This document shows positions 1-10,601 of a DNA stretch of 64,000 nt, piece by piece. The stretch's first letter is position 1; every line of letters begins with the position of its first letter. The notes beneath the pieces are model-generated. The model was given only the letters and a program-made list of their open reading frames with translations, was not told the origin of the DNA and made no database searches. Origin of the DNA: Gammaproteobacteria bacterium (GTDB lineage Bacteria; Pseudomonadota; Gammaproteobacteria; Pseudomonadales; Pseudohongiellaceae). A program made the position numbers and the translations under genes. The stretch lies in NCBI GenBank assembly GCA_012960305.1, contig DUBM01000011.1, forward strand, positions 124,001 through 188,000. The letters are read 5' to 3'.

Positions 1-2
1 CA

Positions 3-458
3 CAGGGCAACTACGAAGAAGCGCTAATCTATTACGAAACTACTCTCAAACAAGACCCTAGCATTATACGGCGGCTAGCCGAAGATCTTCCTGTTTTAAT
101 TATTTCTGATGGCAGTGATTTCTCCAATCTCTTAAAAAACTATATTTCTCGCTCTCCGAGATTTACTGCAGATGAAAATGGCCTAGTACTGGAGATTTCT
201 TCTACCCCAGACTTTTCAATCTGCCTGAAATCAAGAAACGGAAATATTATTTCATGCTACAATGCCGCCGCTGTTAATAACCAAGACAGTAAATCGAAAG
301 CTCGGCAATTAACTCGACTGTTTCACTCCAATACTTTTGGTCTCGGCTTTGATATCAGCAAAGCTCAGCGGTCGGTGCTCCTCGGCTCAAGCGTTATCTT
401 GCGATCACAAACCGATGGCAGTATGCAAGCTGATCGAAATACTTTTAAAGCACGCTGA
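3..458 (+). CDS. C-terminal part of a TPR-like protein (cut by window start)
   Basis: This is the last 151 codons of a gene that begins before the window. Reading frame 3 is open from the first bases to a TGA at 456-458. The first visible residues (GNYEEALIYYETTLKQDP) have the spacing of one tetratricopeptide helix pair. The remaining 130 residues contain no motif I recognise. The family and cellular location cannot be set because the N-terminus is missing. The overlapping + strand frame at 337-528 is a shadow: its bases are used here in a better frame. A 165-bp gap separates this gene from the efflux pump downstream. Confidence 0.6.
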   Translation, partial: QGNYEEALIYYETTLKQDPSIIRRLAEDLPVLIISDGSDFSNLLKNYISRSPRFTADENGLVLEISSTPDFSICLKSRNGNIISCYNAAAVNNQDSKSKARQLTRLFHSNTFGLGFDISKAQRSVLLGSSVILRSQTDGSMQADRNTFKAR

Positions 459-623
459 GCGGTTAATTCGAATTAATTTCCAATACATCAGCACTATTAC
501 GGACTGCAAATTCTGCCTTTTGACTTAGTATTGATTCAGTATAGTCTCAAAAGCAGTCGGCAAGAGTCCCATCAAAACTATTGAAAAGCTTATACAAGGG
601 CTTTAAGAGCACGTAGAACAGTT

Positions 624-1808
624 TTGCCTAAAATTTCATCCTTAACTAAATCCATGATCGTATTGCTTGCCGCTGTGTCTGCTCTGGGCCCTGCGAGCAT
701 GCAAATATTGTTACCTGCACTACCTATTATTAAAGATTCATTTTCAGTCAGCAACGATGTTGCTCAGCTAACATTGAGTCTATCTATGTTAGCGATCGCG
801 GTAGGGACTTTGTTCTATGGCCCACTTTCTGACAAATACGGTCGTAAGCCAGTAATGATGTTAGGGTTGTTTATTACAATTGTCGGCTCAATTCTTTGTT
901 ATTTGGCAGACTCCATTGTTTTTCTAATCATCAGCCGTTTTATTCAGGCATTTGGGGGCGCTGTCGGCTTAGTACTTGCAAGAGCCATTGTTCGAGATGT
1001 TTATGGCGCACAAGAAGCGGCTAGAGTCATAGCAACTCTTGTTATGGTAATGGTTGTAGTTCCCATGTTATCGCCGGCGCTGGGTGGCGAGCTAATGGCA
1101 AGATTCGGCTGGCAATCTGTGTTTATCGTGGTAGCGGTACTATCCTTGATAATATCAGTCGTTCTAGCCAACAAACTTCCAGAAACACTAGAAGAACCCG
1201 TTGCCTTCGAAGGAATAGGCTCGATGATAGGTACATTTTTGGAATTATTCCGTTCCAAAGAATTTTGCGGCTATGCCTTTTGTGTCACTTTTATATCGGT
1301 TACATTTTTTGCTTTTATTGCCGCTGTGCCAGAAATTATGGTTTCGGTTTTACATCGCTCACCCACTGAATATGGTTATTACTTTGTGATGGTGACACTT
1401 GGTTTCATGATGGGGACAAATATTGCTCGATATTTTAGCAAATCTATTCCGATGAATAAGATGATAAGCATTGGAGCCTGCATCGGCATACTCGGAATAT
1501 CACTAGCCATCATCTTGCAACTTTTAGAATTCCGCCAACCATTGGCGCTTTTTGCTCCTATAGCATTGGCAGTAGTTGGCAACGGAATTGCCCTTCCTAA
1601 TGCCCAAGCAGCAGCAATCAATGAATTCCCAAAAATAGCCGGAAGCGCATCTGGATTAACGGGGTTTCTTCAGATGGCATTTTCAGCAGCGGCAGCTCAA
1701 TTGGTCGCGATCATCTACAACGGAACAGTTTATCCTTTGCTAAGCTTAATGCTCGTAGCATCAGTACTATCGCTAATATGCTTCCGCTTAGGCGTGAGTA
1801 AAAAGTAG
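624..1808 (+). CDS. Bcr/CflA-family MFS drug efflux transporter
   Basis: A 394-residue inner-membrane protein with about 12 hydrophobic segments. The first helix carries LGPASMQILLPALP, close to the LSTDMYLPALP region typical of Bcr/CflA drug:H+ antiporters. The loop 2-3 motif of the major facilitator superfamily is clear: GPLSDKYGRKPVM at about residues 64-76. The protein should export small drugs or metabolites using the proton gradient; the substrate cannot be read from sequence. The longest frame uses a TTG start at 624. The alternative ATG at 654 would delete ten residues that Bcr/CflA proteins usually have, so TTG is preferred. It converges with selA, and the two share a hairpin between them. 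Confidence 0.85.
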   Translation: MPKISSLTKSMIVLLAAVSALGPASMQILLPALPIIKDSFSVSNDVAQLTLSLSMLAIAVGTLFYGPLSDKYGRKPVMMLGLFITIVGSILCYLADSIVFLIISRFIQAFGGAVGLVLARAIVRDVYGAQEAARVIATLVMVMVVVPMLSPALGGELMARFGWQSVFIVVAVLSLIISVVLANKLPETLEEPVAFEGIGSMIGTFLELFRSKEFCGYAFCVTFISVTFFAFIAAVPEIMVSVLHRSPTEYGYYFVMVTLGFMMGTNIARYFSKSIPMNKMISIGACIGILGISLAIILQLLEFRQPLALFAPIALAVVGNGIALPNAQAAAINEFPKIAGSASGLTGFLQMAFSAAAAQLVAIIYNGTVYPLLSLMLVASVLSLICFRLGVSKK

Positions 1809-1825
1809 CAAGTCTTACTATTTAT

Positions 1826-1879
1826 TCTCAGTTAGGTAATTAGAACTAGAGAAATTTTTGCTCAAAAATCTAACTGAGA
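1826..1879. terminator. bidirectional hairpin between convergent MFS and selA genes
   Basis: A perfect 10-bp inverted repeat, TCTCAGTTAG at 1826-1835 and CTAACTGAGA at 1870-1879. A smaller inner stem (TTTTTG with CAAAAA) sits in the loop. It lies between the convergent transporter and selA and overlaps the last codons of selA. A T-rich tract within the loop gives U-runs on both strands. It probably terminates transcription from both sides. Confidence 0.5.
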
Positions 1880-3298
1880 TAACTGATTTATAAATTCTGT
1901 AGGCACTCGCAGACAGCGCACATCAAACAACAAGCTGCCATCGTGAATTCTACCGATAACCGGTTTTGGAAGCCTCCTAAACGCTGCCGCAAGACGCACT
2001 AACGACGCATCGGAATCTCCTTTTTCAGCAATTGGAGTGAGAACGATTGCCGTACTTCCAATAAGGTCTAGAGGCAGAGCCCCACTACCAATCTGACTCT
2101 TACACTCATTCAATCGAATCTCTGCTTTATTCTTTAACAGCTCTGTTAAAGATGGCAATAACTTATCTGCCAAAGCCTTAATTTCGCTCTCTGGCCTAGT
2201 AAGGTCAGCCAAAAGTGGCAGCCTTGATGATATTCGCTGCGGGTCCTTATAAATGTTGATAACCGCCACTAACGCAGCAAGAGTGACTTTGTCTACTCGC
2301 AGCGCTCGCTTTAAGGGGTTACTTTTTACTGCTTGAATTAACTCTTTAGAACCAACAATGATTCCAGCCTGAGGTCCGCCCAGCAATTTGTCCCCACTGA
2401 AGGTTACTAAATCAGCACCCGCCTCCAGCACCTGCTTCACTGTGGGCTCATTGGGAAGATTAAATTGCTTCAAGTCGACTAAGGTACCGCTACCCAAATC
2501 CGAAATAAAAGGCAGGTCTCTACTCTTTGCTAAATCACTCAGCTCTGCCTCAGTGACTGAATTAGTGAACCCACGAATCTCGTAGTTACTGGTATGGACC
2601 TTCATTAATAAAGCGGTAGCAGTATTTATTGCTGATTCATAATCTTTCAAATGTGTACGATTCGTGGTGCCAATTTCTTTTAAAGTACAGTTGGCGCTCT
2701 CCATTACATCAGGGATACGAAAGGCTCCACCTATCTCAACCAACTCACCTCTAGAAATGATTACTTCTTTGCCCGTAGCCAGAGTATTGAGAACCAGCAA
2801 TACTGCTGCTGCATTATTATTGACGACTGTAGCCGCCTCAGCACCGGTTATCTCGCAAAGACTCTCTTCTAAGTGGGTATCGCGGTCTCCACGCATGCCG
2901 GTCTCAAGGTCGAATTCTAGATTTGTTGCATGAGCAGACACAAGCTGCATAGCATCGATTGCTTCCTGAGGAAGTTTTGCACGTCCTAGATTAGTATGAA
3001 TCACTGTACCTGTGAGATTAAACACAGGAACTAAAGTACTACTAAATTTACTGGAGACTACATATTCGACTTCTTTGCAGAGAAAACCGAGGAGGTTTTC
3101 TCCACTAATTAAATCCTCCAATCTATCAGGATCTTCAACTACTAACTTACGAAGTGATTCTAGTTGGATTCCTATTTCTTTTTTTACACCCTGGCGACCT
3201 ACTCGCTGAATTATTTCTTGCAATAACTCGCTTTGTAGAATCTTATCAACAGAAGGGATCGCTTGGTAAAGGTTTGTATTCGAGTTCATAGTGGTCAA
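1862..3298 (-). CDS. selA: L-seryl-tRNA(Sec) selenium transferase
   Basis: 478 residues, near the usual 460-470 for SelA. The pyridoxal-phosphate enzyme converts seryl-tRNA(Sec) to selenocysteinyl-tRNA(Sec) with selenophosphate in the cytoplasm. Visible family hallmarks are the N-terminal helical domain, FNLTGTVIHTNLGRA at about residue 93, the glycine-rich NNNAAAVLLVLN stretch near 160, and the PLP-lysine segment TFSGDKLLGGPQAG near residues 299-312. The start ATG at 3298 gives the expected N-terminus. It stands alone on the minus strand; selB is at 12.9 kb on the other strand, so the usual selAB operon is broken up. No selD or tRNA-Sec gene is visible. Confidence 0.96.
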   Translation of the reverse strand: MTTMNSNTNLYQAIPSVDKILQSELLQEIIQRVGRQGVKKEIGIQLESLRKLVVEDPDRLEDLISGENLLGFLCKEVEYVVSSKFSSTLVPVFNLTGTVIHTNLGRAKLPQEAIDAMQLVSAHATNLEFDLETGMRGDRDTHLEESLCEITGAEAATVVNNNAAAVLLVLNTLATGKEVIISRGELVEIGGAFRIPDVMESANCTLKEIGTTNRTHLKDYESAINTATALLMKVHTSNYEIRGFTNSVTEAELSDLAKSRDLPFISDLGSGTLVDLKQFNLPNEPTVKQVLEAGADLVTFSGDKLLGGPQAGIIVGSKELIQAVKSNPLKRALRVDKVTLAALVAVINIYKDPQRISSRLPLLADLTRPESEIKALADKLLPSLTELLKNKAEIRLNECKSQIGSGALPLDLIGSTAIVLTPIAEKGDSDASLVRLAAAFRRLPKPVIGRIHDGSLLFDVRCLRVPTEFINQLSQLDF

Positions 3299-3476
3299 AA
3301 AGTGGCTCGCCTACTCTAATTTATGATTCCATGAGAATTGCAATTGAAGGCAATCTACGTAATAACGGACTTTTGCGCAAGCATTTGCCTGCACGATCAG
3401 CCCTGCAACTCTTGCTAAGTATTGAATGGAAATACTACACTAATCTGATACTTAGCTCACAGGGCCAAAAAACGAG

Positions 3477-4418
3477 ATGCCAAACAAAGAACACCTAATA
3501 GTTGCTTGTGATTTCCACTCTGAAACTGTGCGGAAGCTGGATGCACTCTATCACACCCATCATTTATGGCGGCTCTCACCCAGCGAAAAAAACTCGTTAC
3601 TTACCGAGCTCCAAGGAAAATGTCGCGCAGCCGCTGTTGCTGCATGGTTTGTGGATGAACAAATCTATGAGTTGGAGTCTATAGAACTTATGTCTAGCTT
3701 CGGTGTTGGTATAGACATAATCGATTTTAAGAGAACTAAAACAAAAAATATCCGAGTAACGAATACTCCTGACGTATTAAATGACTCCGTAGCCGATGTT
3801 GCCATGTCCTTAGTGTTAGCAACGACCCGCAATATCGTCAATGCAGATAGATTTGCCCGCAGTGGCAATTGGTCAAATTCATCTTTCCCTTTTTGCAGAA
3901 GCATTGGCGGCATGACTCTCGGAATTGTTGGCCTCGGTCGCATCGGGGAAGAGATTGCTCGCAGGGCAGTTCCGTTTAACATGAAGATCGCTTATCACAA
4001 TAGGCGAGAGAAAAACCTTCCTTACACTTACTATCCTACATTGACAGCGCTGGCCAAAGAGTCAGATGTGCTGATCTGCGCACTGCCAGGCGGCGAGAAG
4101 ACTAAGAAGACTATTAATAAAGATATTCTTCAAGCTCTAGGTTCGACTGGGGTCTTTATCAATATTGGCAGGGGCTCTAGTGTAGATGAAACCGCGTTAG
4201 TAGAGGCGTTAAGGAATAACACTATTGCAGCGGCAGGGCTTGATGTATACGAGAATGAACCAAACATTCCCGAGGCATTGATATCAATGAACAATGTCGT
4301 TCTATTTCCACACATTGGTAGCTCAACAGTGGAAACCAGGCGCGCAATGGGCAATCTAGTTCTAGATAACCTCGCCGCTTTTTTTGCCAATAAGCCGTTG
4401 CTTACAGAGGTAGGCTGA
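3477..4418 (+). CDS. D-isomer-specific 2-hydroxyacid dehydrogenase
   Basis: 313 residues, NAD(P)-dependent reduction of a 2-oxo acid such as glyoxylate or hydroxypyruvate. The Rossmann motif GLGRIGEEIARR is at about residues 150-161. The catalytic triad segments are present: Arg in NIGRGSSVDE, Glu in DVYENEPNIP, and His in PHIGSSTVETRR. A single Arg in a loop after strand 2 (YHNRREKN) suggests a preference for NADPH, as in GhrB-type glyoxylate/hydroxypyruvate reductases. The ATG at 3477 lies just after an A/G-rich stretch. Only one base separates its TGA from the GTG start of the following zinc-ribbon gene, so the two are probably co-transcribed. The exact substrate is not determinable. Confidence 0.87.
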   Translation: MPNKEHLIVACDFHSETVRKLDALYHTHHLWRLSPSEKNSLLTELQGKCRAAAVAAWFVDEQIYELESIELMSSFGVGIDIIDFKRTKTKNIRVTNTPDVLNDSVADVAMSLVLATTRNIVNADRFARSGNWSNSSFPFCRSIGGMTLGIVGLGRIGEEIARRAVPFNMKIAYHNRREKNLPYTYYPTLTALAKESDVLICALPGGEKTKKTINKDILQALGSTGVFINIGRGSSVDETALVEALRNNTIAAAGLDVYENEPNIPEALISMNNVVLFPHIGSSTVETRRAMGNLVLDNLAAFFANKPLLTEVG

Positions 4419-4419
4419 A

Positions 4420-4611
4420 GTGTTTATCCAAGAATTTGTTGAAACACTCTGTCCTTATTGTGGAGAGCCAATTCAGCTTTTGATCGACTGCTCTATCCCA
4501 AAGCAGGATTATATTGAGGACTGCCAGGTATGTTGCCGACCGATTCAGGTAGTTGCCCTAACTGACTCGGAAGGAATCCCTTCAATAACCGTTACTGCTG
4601 AAAACGAATAA
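4420..4611 (+). CDS. CPXCG-motif cysteine-rich small protein
   Basis: 63 residues with two CPxCG/CxxC-type cysteine pairs: CPYCGEP near residue 12 and CQVCCRP near 35. This is the pattern of the short CPXCG-motif proteins common in gammaproteobacteria. A zinc ribbon is likely; the cellular role is unknown. The start is GTG at 4420, one base after the TGA of the upstream dehydrogenase, which implies translational coupling. Length and cysteine spacing match the family, so the gene call is firm even though its function is not. Confidence 0.8.
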   Translation: MFIQEFVETLCPYCGEPIQLLIDCSIPKQDYIEDCQVCCRPIQVVALTDSEGIPSITVTAENE

Positions 4612-5204
4612 CGAAGATGGGTTATTTTGATAGTTGAAGGTAGATGTATTTGGCTTCATTGTCATACATCATCTAAAAAAATTATTACTTAAATACTCAT
4701 AGCGAGATTCAATTAAACCATACAACTCGATGGCAAATAGTTCTAAATGCACACAAATATTGGTTAGAGTTACGTCATAAAAAAAGAGCACAGCAATACA
4801 AGAAACAGAGAAACTAAGCAAGAATTCTGATAGCTGCTCAAGCTCAGAACTGGACTTAATTAATTTCGACCTTTGTTGAAATTAATCCAAGATTGAATAG
4901 CTTAGAATTAAGTTTGACTATCAATCGAACTACATTTGACTACAAATAAGCATGGACGCTCAGAAGTTAAGTGAAAAGCCCCCTATTAACCACTGGATTT
5001 TGGGAAGTAGGTGATTTATTCTCCCGTCCCGCAATTGGATCAAATCTTGGGTATAGTAGGGTGCTTATCGGAGCATGCATTATTAGAGTAGATTCCCTGT
5101 GAGCGTCTCTTAATTCCGACTAAAATGGACTCTCTACCTAATCATGCAGCAAGTCATTCACTGTGGCGCAAGCTAGTACTAGTTTAAGGATCGATTTTTC
5201 ACAT
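4612..5204. other. non-coding gap upstream of ppdK
   Basis: About 550-590 bp of AT-rich sequence with no convincing frame on either strand. The only clear structure is an 8-bp perfect inverted repeat, TTAATTTC (4860-4867) and GAAATTAA (4878-4885). The 3' part must hold the ppdK promoter, but I see no consensus -35/-10 pair strong enough to call. Confidence 0.4.
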
Positions 5205-7952
5205 ATGAGCACTTCCCTCGCAAAGAAAGCTTCTAAACCCAAGAAAACTGCCGCCTCGAAAAAATATGTATTTGCTTTCGGCCGAAAAACCGATGGCGAT
5301 GCCTCTATGCGTGAGCTGCTTGGTGGAAAAGGTGCTAATTTGGCAGAAATGGCATCAATTGGATTGCCTGTACCTCCCGGTTTCACCATCAGCACAGGTG
5401 TTTGTGGCTACTACTACGACCATGAGAAGAAATACCCTGTTGCACTTCAGAAGAGCGTGCTTACAGCAATAAAGCAAATTGAAAATCAGTTGCGCAAAAA
5501 GTTTGGATCGCGTAGCAATCCACTATTAGTCTCAGTGCGGAGCGGGGCCAGAGACTCAATGCCCGGCATGATGGATACTATACTCAATCTCGGTCTCAAT
5601 GATGAAACTGTGGAAGGCCTTAGCGAAGTATCAGCTAATTCTCGCTTTGCCTGGGATTGTTATAGGCGCTTTATTCAGATGTACGGCGACGTCGTAATGG
5701 GTGTGCACGCACGAACCGAAGAAGAAGAAGACCCCTTCCATGAAATACTGGATAAATTGAAACGCAAATTAAAGGTAAAAGCTGATAATGAACTGAGTAC
5801 TCCGGACCTTAAAGAGCTAGTAAATCAATATAAGATTCTAATCCGAAAGCGGATTCGTCAGGATTTTCCTCAAGATGTCATGGTACAACTATGGGGAGCT
5901 ATCAATGCCGTTTTCGGATCTTGGAAGAACGATAGAGCGATTCTCTATAGACAGGAATATGGAATACCCGCTGAATGGGGCACGGCCGTCAATGTGCAAA
6001 CGATGGTCTTCGGCAACTCCGGGGATAATAGCGGCACAGGTGTTGCCTTCACTAGAGATCCAGCGAATGGTGAAAAAACTTTCTACGGCGAATACCTCAT
6101 CAATGCACAAGGCGAAGATGTAGTAGCTGGCGTCCGCACTCCTAAAGCTATCAGCGTTTTAGCCTCTGAAATGCCCAAAAGCTTTCGTGATCTGGAAAAA
6201 GTTCGTAACAAGCTCGAAAAACACTTCAAAGACATGCAGGACTTCGAATTCACCATCGAGGATGGCCGGCTTTTTATCCTGCAAACCAGAAATGGCAAGC
6301 GCACAGGATTAGCCGCTGTTCGAATTGCAGTGGAAATGCAGAAAGAAAGACTCATGAATCAAGAGACAGCGTTGTTGAAAATACCCGCCGAATCGATTGA
6401 TTCTTTGTTAGTCCCAGTATTTGACCCCAAAGCTCTGAAAACAGCTCCCGCTATCGGTCAGGGCTTACCTGCAGGACCTGGGGCAGCCACGGGTCGTATC
6501 GCTTTCACTGCAGCAACAGCAGAACTCGAGACTCGCAAGGGCAACAAGGTAGTTCTTTGCCGCACTGAGACTTCACCTGACGACCTTAAAGGTATGTTGC
6601 ATTCTCAGGGGATACTAACCTCTCGAGGCGGCGTATCCTCGCATGCAGCCTTGGTAGCTCGACAGCTAGGCAAAGTTTGCGTATGTGGTGCCGGTGATAT
6701 CAAAATCAATTATGAAAGACGAACCCTCACTGCGGGTAAAACTGTCCTTCAGGAAGGGGATTATATATCTATCGATGGCAGTACCGGCATAATCTACAAG
6801 GGTCTCATCGAAAGTGCAGACTCCGAAGTTAAGCGGGTTCTCGATGGCGGATTGAAGCCATCAAAAAGCTATACCTATCAACTCTTCCAAACTGTCATGA
6901 AATGGGCTGATAAGCATCGAAGCATGAAGATTCGCACCAATGCCGACACTCCAGCTATGGCACGGCAGGCAGTTGCATTTGGTGCAGAAGGAGTTGGTCT
7001 TTGTCGAACAGAGCACATGTTCTTCGATGGTGACCGCATAGATTTCATGCGGCAGATGATTCTAGCCGTAGACGAAGTACAAAGAAGATCGGCATTGAAG
7101 AAACTGCTACCCTTTCAGAAAAAAGACTTTGTGGGGCTCTTTCGTGCTATGAAAGGAAGACCAGTTACCATCCGCCTGTTGGATCCGCCACTGCATGAGT
7201 TTCTGCCCCACGATGATGTGGTAAGGCGTCAGTTAGCGGAAAAGCTGGATGTACCGCTAGATTTCGTAATTGATAGAATTAAAGCACTCCACGAAGAAAA
7301 CCCCATGTTAGGTTGTCGTGGTTGTCGCTTGGGGATCCTCTATCCTGAAATCACAGAAATGCAAACGCGGGCGATTTTCGAAGCCGCCGCTCAGGTGATG
7401 AAAGGAAGCAAACGCATTAAAGTAAAACCTGAGATCATGATTCCGCTAGTAGGCTTTCGTGAAGAACTGGCAGACCAATTACGAACGGTTCACCGCATTG
7501 CCAAAGAAGTTATGAAGAAGCGCAAGATTCGAATCAAGTATCTAGTAGGCACTATGGTCGAGGTTCCCAGAGCGGCAATTACTGCAGATGAGATTGCTAA
7601 GGAAGCTGATTTCTTCAGCTTTGGCACCAATGATCTAACTCAAACGACCCTCGGTTTGAGCCGTGATGATATGGGGCTGTTCTACGATGAATATCAAAGA
7701 AAAGAAATCTATAACAAGAACCCTTTCGCGAGCCTTGACCAGAGAGGTGTTGGCAAACTTATTGAATTGGCCGTAGAACGAGGTCGCAGCACAAAACCAG
7801 ATCTAAAGCTTGGGATCTGCGGAGAACATGCTGGCGATCCTTCCTCTATTGATTTCTGCTACCGCGCCGGACTGGACTACGTGAGCTGCTCCCCACCAAG
7901 AGTGCCCGTTGCTCGTTTGGCCGCAGCACAGGCCCGACTGAGGCATGGTTAA
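5163..7952 (+). CDS. ppdK: pyruvate, phosphate dikinase
   Basis: A cytoplasmic enzyme that interconverts pyruvate + ATP + Pi and PEP + AMP + PPi, usually feeding gluconeogenesis from lactate or pyruvate. The N-terminal ATP-grasp part starts with [20 protein letters not shown]. The phosphohistidine domain shows [15 protein letters not shown] with the catalytic His near residue 496. The C-terminal PEP/pyruvate barrel contains [29 protein letters not shown] and [10 protein letters not shown]. At 929 residues it is slightly longer than typical (about 880-900). The longest frame starts with GTG at 5163. An internal ATG at 5205, preceded by AAGGATCG, is the likelier start because the first 14 residues look non-native. 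Confidence 0.95.
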   Translation: MAQASTSLRIDFSHMSTSLAKKASKPKKTAASKKYVFAFGRKTDGDASMRELLGGKGANLAEMASIGLPVPPGFTISTGVCGYYYDHEKKYPVALQKSVLTAIKQIENQLRKKFGSRSNPLLVSVRSGARDSMPGMMDTILNLGLNDETVEGLSEVSANSRFAWDCYRRFIQMYGDVVMGVHARTEEEEDPFHEILDKLKRKLKVKADNELSTPDLKELVNQYKILIRKRIRQDFPQDVMVQLWGAINAVFGSWKNDRAILYRQEYGIPAEWGTAVNVQTMVFGNSGDNSGTGVAFTRDPANGEKTFYGEYLINAQGEDVVAGVRTPKAISVLASEMPKSFRDLEKVRNKLEKHFKDMQDFEFTIEDGRLFILQTRNGKRTGLAAVRIAVEMQKERLMNQETALLKIPAESIDSLLVPVFDPKALKTAPAIGQGLPAGPGAATGRIAFTAATAELETRKGNKVVLCRTETSPDDLKGMLHSQGILTSRGGVSSHAALVARQLGKVCVCGAGDIKINYERRTLTAGKTVLQEGDYISIDGSTGIIYKGLIESADSEVKRVLDGGLKPSKSYTYQLFQTVMKWADKHRSMKIRTNADTPAMARQAVAFGAEGVGLCRTEHMFFDGDRIDFMRQMILAVDEVQRRSALKKLLPFQKKDFVGLFRAMKGRPVTIRLLDPPLHEFLPHDDVVRRQLAEKLDVPLDFVIDRIKALHEENPMLGCRGCRLGILYPEITEMQTRAIFEAAAQVMKGSKRIKVKPEIMIPLVGFREELADQLRTVHRIAKEVMKKRKIRIKYLVGTMVEVPRAAITADEIAKEADFFSFGTNDLTQTTLGLSRDDMGLFYDEYQRKEIYNKNPFASLDQRGVGKLIELAVERGRSTKPDLKLGICGEHAGDPSSIDFCYRAGLDYVSCSPPRVPVARLAAAQARLRHG

Positions 7953-8008
7953 TTAAAAATTTACTGGTTTCAGAATCGTCGGCTGGAAATCCAAAGTTAC
8001 GAAATTTC

Positions 8009-9949
8009 TCAGATAATAAGCGGCGGCATTGGACAATCAATGTTTGCCGCAATCGCTCTAAACAATTCTGCTTCTATCGGAGCAATTTTCTGATCTGCAG
8101 TAATACAACTCGCGCAGGCTTTTAATAGTGCAGGCTTCTGTAACGGCTTTAACATTTGGAAGTCGATCATCGCTGCATTTAGTTTCTCAAAATCGATTTC
8201 ATTAATTGGAACCAATTTTAACAAAGTAGATAGTTTACTCGCCCCTAGCTCAAAAACTTCAGCCACACTTAATCCCTTCTGCTCATTTGAATGGGCCAAA
8301 ATAGATAGCAAAACCTCACAAGCTTCCTGCAACTGACTGATATCCTTTTTCTCAGACCTACTGCTTCGATTCTTATCGAAGACCGCATCCAAATGATGAA
8401 AAACAATATTCTGCAGAGCCCATTCCAATAGATTCATCTTCTTATCCATCGTGATCAAGGCAAGGAAATTTTCTTTAAACAGATGGTATTGATTCTGTGA
8501 AAGCTGCCTGAGGCTAGAAATGGCTATTTCCACAAGTACGAGGCGGTGCTCGGCTTCGACGTTTGTCACGCCCCCTATTAATATAGTCAATTCTTCATAG
8601 ACACCGACATCGGCACTGTTTTTCAAATGATCCAACTGTCGGGCACGATCATCTGTAGCTGAATTCAATATCAGTAAATAAACAACTGCCCTGGCCGCCG
8701 AAGGTTCTCTCGCTGCATCTAAAAGAGATTTAGGTATCGACGCAAGCAATGCGTCTGCATAAGCCACGTGTCTTTCATCCGGATTTCCCACTTGATTTAT
8801 TATTGAATCGGTTACCAGCACACCGGCGGCACCTGTCACAATGGTGTGGAGCAGAGCCTGCCGTTCGTCAGAATCACCACTAGCATTCTTTGCAGTAGCT
8901 TCATCTGTGCTTGCTGTAGTTGAATATTGTTTCTGCTGAGTCTTGAGTAACTCGTAGCTTCCATCCCACCTTGGCATTATGGCAGCTATCCGGGTTTCCA
9001 AAGGGGGATGTGTTGCGTAAAGGCCTCCAAAAGAGCTGGATAGCGGCTCTTCAAACAAGGCATGACTAATTTCAGAGCTTGCTGGATTGTTGAGAAATGA
9101 TTTCTCCGTATGATTACCAATCTGCATCAATGCTCCGGCAATTCCTTCCGGGTTTCGCGTAAATTGTACGGCAGATGCATCCGCCAGGAATTCCCGTTGT
9201 CGACTGACAGCCGCTTTTATCAGATTACCGAAAAAAGTTCCGACATAGCCAATCACCACTAACCCCAAGCCGAGGGCGACGATACCTCCTGAGTCTTTTG
9301 ATCGGCGCCGATAAGCACTGCCGCGCAGCAAGTGGTAGCCAATAATCCCAAGAATCATAATGCCATGCAAAATCCCAATTAAGCGGATATTAATGCGCAT
9401 ATCGCCGTGAAGAATGTGACTAAACTCATGGGCTACAACTCCTTGCAGCTGATTCCGATTGAGAGTCTCGATGGCTCCACGGGTCAAACCGATAACGGCG
9501 TCGCTGGGGGAATAACCGGCAGCAAACGCGTTGATGCCAGCTTCCTCCATCAAATAAACCGGCGGAACTGGCGTCCCAGATGCTATCGCCATCTCCTCCA
9601 CCACATTTAAGGCTCGCTGCTCATGAATATCTTGCCCACCAGATACTATCAATCTGCCATTCATCATCTCGGCTACTCGAGCACCTCCACCGGACAGAGA
9701 ACTAATTTTATAGAGGCTGCCAATAAGAACAATTGCCGAGACTGCTACGCCAACGGTTAAAAATGTTCCCCATTTGAATTCGATTGAATTTGTCGCCGCC
9801 ATACTGGTCATTTCGGAACCGGCAAAACCAAAAAGGAATATGACCAATACATTAGTGATGAGGATTAAAGAAAGCACAGCGAGAACGAAAAGAAAAATTA
9901 ATTTCCCTGTGTTGCGCTTTGCGGTTTCTTGTGATTCAAAAAAATTCAT
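8009..9949 (-). CDS. HtpX-like M48 family membrane metalloprotease
   Basis: 646 residues. The N-terminus has two membrane segments (about residues 14-37 and 53-75), followed by the zinc-protease motif VVAHEFSHILHGD near residue 175 and a downstream Glu in REFLADASAVQF. Two more hydrophobic segments flank residue 220. After residue 330 is a long soluble extension of about 300 residues, rich in helices, which standard HtpX (about 290 residues) lacks. The active site faces the cytoplasm in known homologues, and the family acts in membrane-protein quality control. It lies 55 bp downstream of lemA on the same strand; LemA-M48 pairs are a recurrent arrangement. It converges with ppdK. Confidence 0.88.
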   Translation of the reverse strand: MNFFESQETAKRNTGKLIFLFVLAVLSLILITNVLVIFLFGFAGSEMTSMAATNSIEFKWGTFLTVGVAVSAIVLIGSLYKISSLSGGGARVAEMMNGRLIVSGGQDIHEQRALNVVEEMAIASGTPVPPVYLMEEAGINAFAAGYSPSDAVIGLTRGAIETLNRNQLQGVVAHEFSHILHGDMRINIRLIGILHGIMILGIIGYHLLRGSAYRRRSKDSGGIVALGLGLVVIGYVGTFFGNLIKAAVSRQREFLADASAVQFTRNPEGIAGALMQIGNHTEKSFLNNPASSEISHALFEEPLSSSFGGLYATHPPLETRIAAIMPRWDGSYELLKTQQKQYSTTASTDEATAKNASGDSDERQALLHTIVTGAAGVLVTDSIINQVGNPDERHVAYADALLASIPKSLLDAAREPSAARAVVYLLILNSATDDRARQLDHLKNSADVGVYEELTILIGGVTNVEAEHRLVLVEIAISSLRQLSQNQYHLFKENFLALITMDKKMNLLEWALQNIVFHHLDAVFDKNRSSRSEKKDISQLQEACEVLLSILAHSNEQKGLSVAEVFELGASKLSTLLKLVPINEIDFEKLNAAMIDFQMLKPLQKPALLKACASCITADQKIAPIEAELFRAIAANIDCPMPPLII

Positions 9950-10004
9950 AACGGTAAGCTATCGCACACAGTTGGATGACTGAGACAGCTTGACTATATT
10001 TAAG

Positions 10005-10601
10005 TCAAAATGAGACGTTGGGCGCCTCTTGGATTGCATCGCTATCTTCAAACTCAAGCAAACTGGCATCCGCAGCATGACCAAAGGAACCAGCCAGTGC
10101 AACGGGAGGAAAAGATTGTCTGTAAGTGTTATATGCCATGATTTGATCATTAAAAGCCTGTCTTGAGAATGCGACTTTATTTTCAGTAGCTGTTAACTCT
10201 TCGCTTAGCTGCATCATATTTTGATTGGCCTTTAAATCAGGATAGGCTTCCATCACCACATTAAAGCGACTCATCGCTCCGGCCAAGGCTCCCTCCTGCC
10301 CAATCAAATCTTTCATAGCTGCAGCATTACCAGGATCCGCAGCAGCAGCAGCCAGCCCATTCGCCGCAGCATTCCTAGCGGATATAACTGCCTCAAGAGT
10401 TTCTCGTTCGTGGGTAATATAACCTTTTGCTGTTTCTACCAAATTAGGAATCAAATCGTAGCGGCGTTTCAGCTGTACTTCGATTTGCGCAAACGCGTTT
10501 TCATATCTATTCTTCAAGCTGACCAATTGGTTATAGATACCAACGCCATAAAAGAAAAGCCCGGCAATTACAACCAGAACTATAATTGTAGAAATTTCCA
10601 C
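10005..10601 (-). CDS. lemA: LemA family protein
   Basis: 198 residues: one N-terminal membrane anchor (about 4-24) followed by a helical coiled-coil domain. The family signature is visible: YNQLVSLKNRYENAFAQIEVQLKRRYDLIPNLVETAKGY, in two consecutive stretches at about residues 24-62. Most of the protein should lie in the periplasm. LemA proteins have no proven biochemical activity. The first gene of a two-gene minus-strand unit with the M48 protease, which suggests that LemA is a partner or substrate adaptor for it. The C-terminal 40 residues are less conserved. Confidence 0.88.
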   Translation of the reverse strand: MEISTIIVLVVIAGLFFYGVGIYNQLVSLKNRYENAFAQIEVQLKRRYDLIPNLVETAKGYITHERETLEAVISARNAAANGLAAAAADPGNAAAMKDLIGQEGALAGAMSRFNVVMEAYPDLKANQNMMQLSEELTATENKVAFSRQAFNDQIMAYNTYRQSFPPVALAGSFGHAADASLLEFEDSDAIQEAPNVSF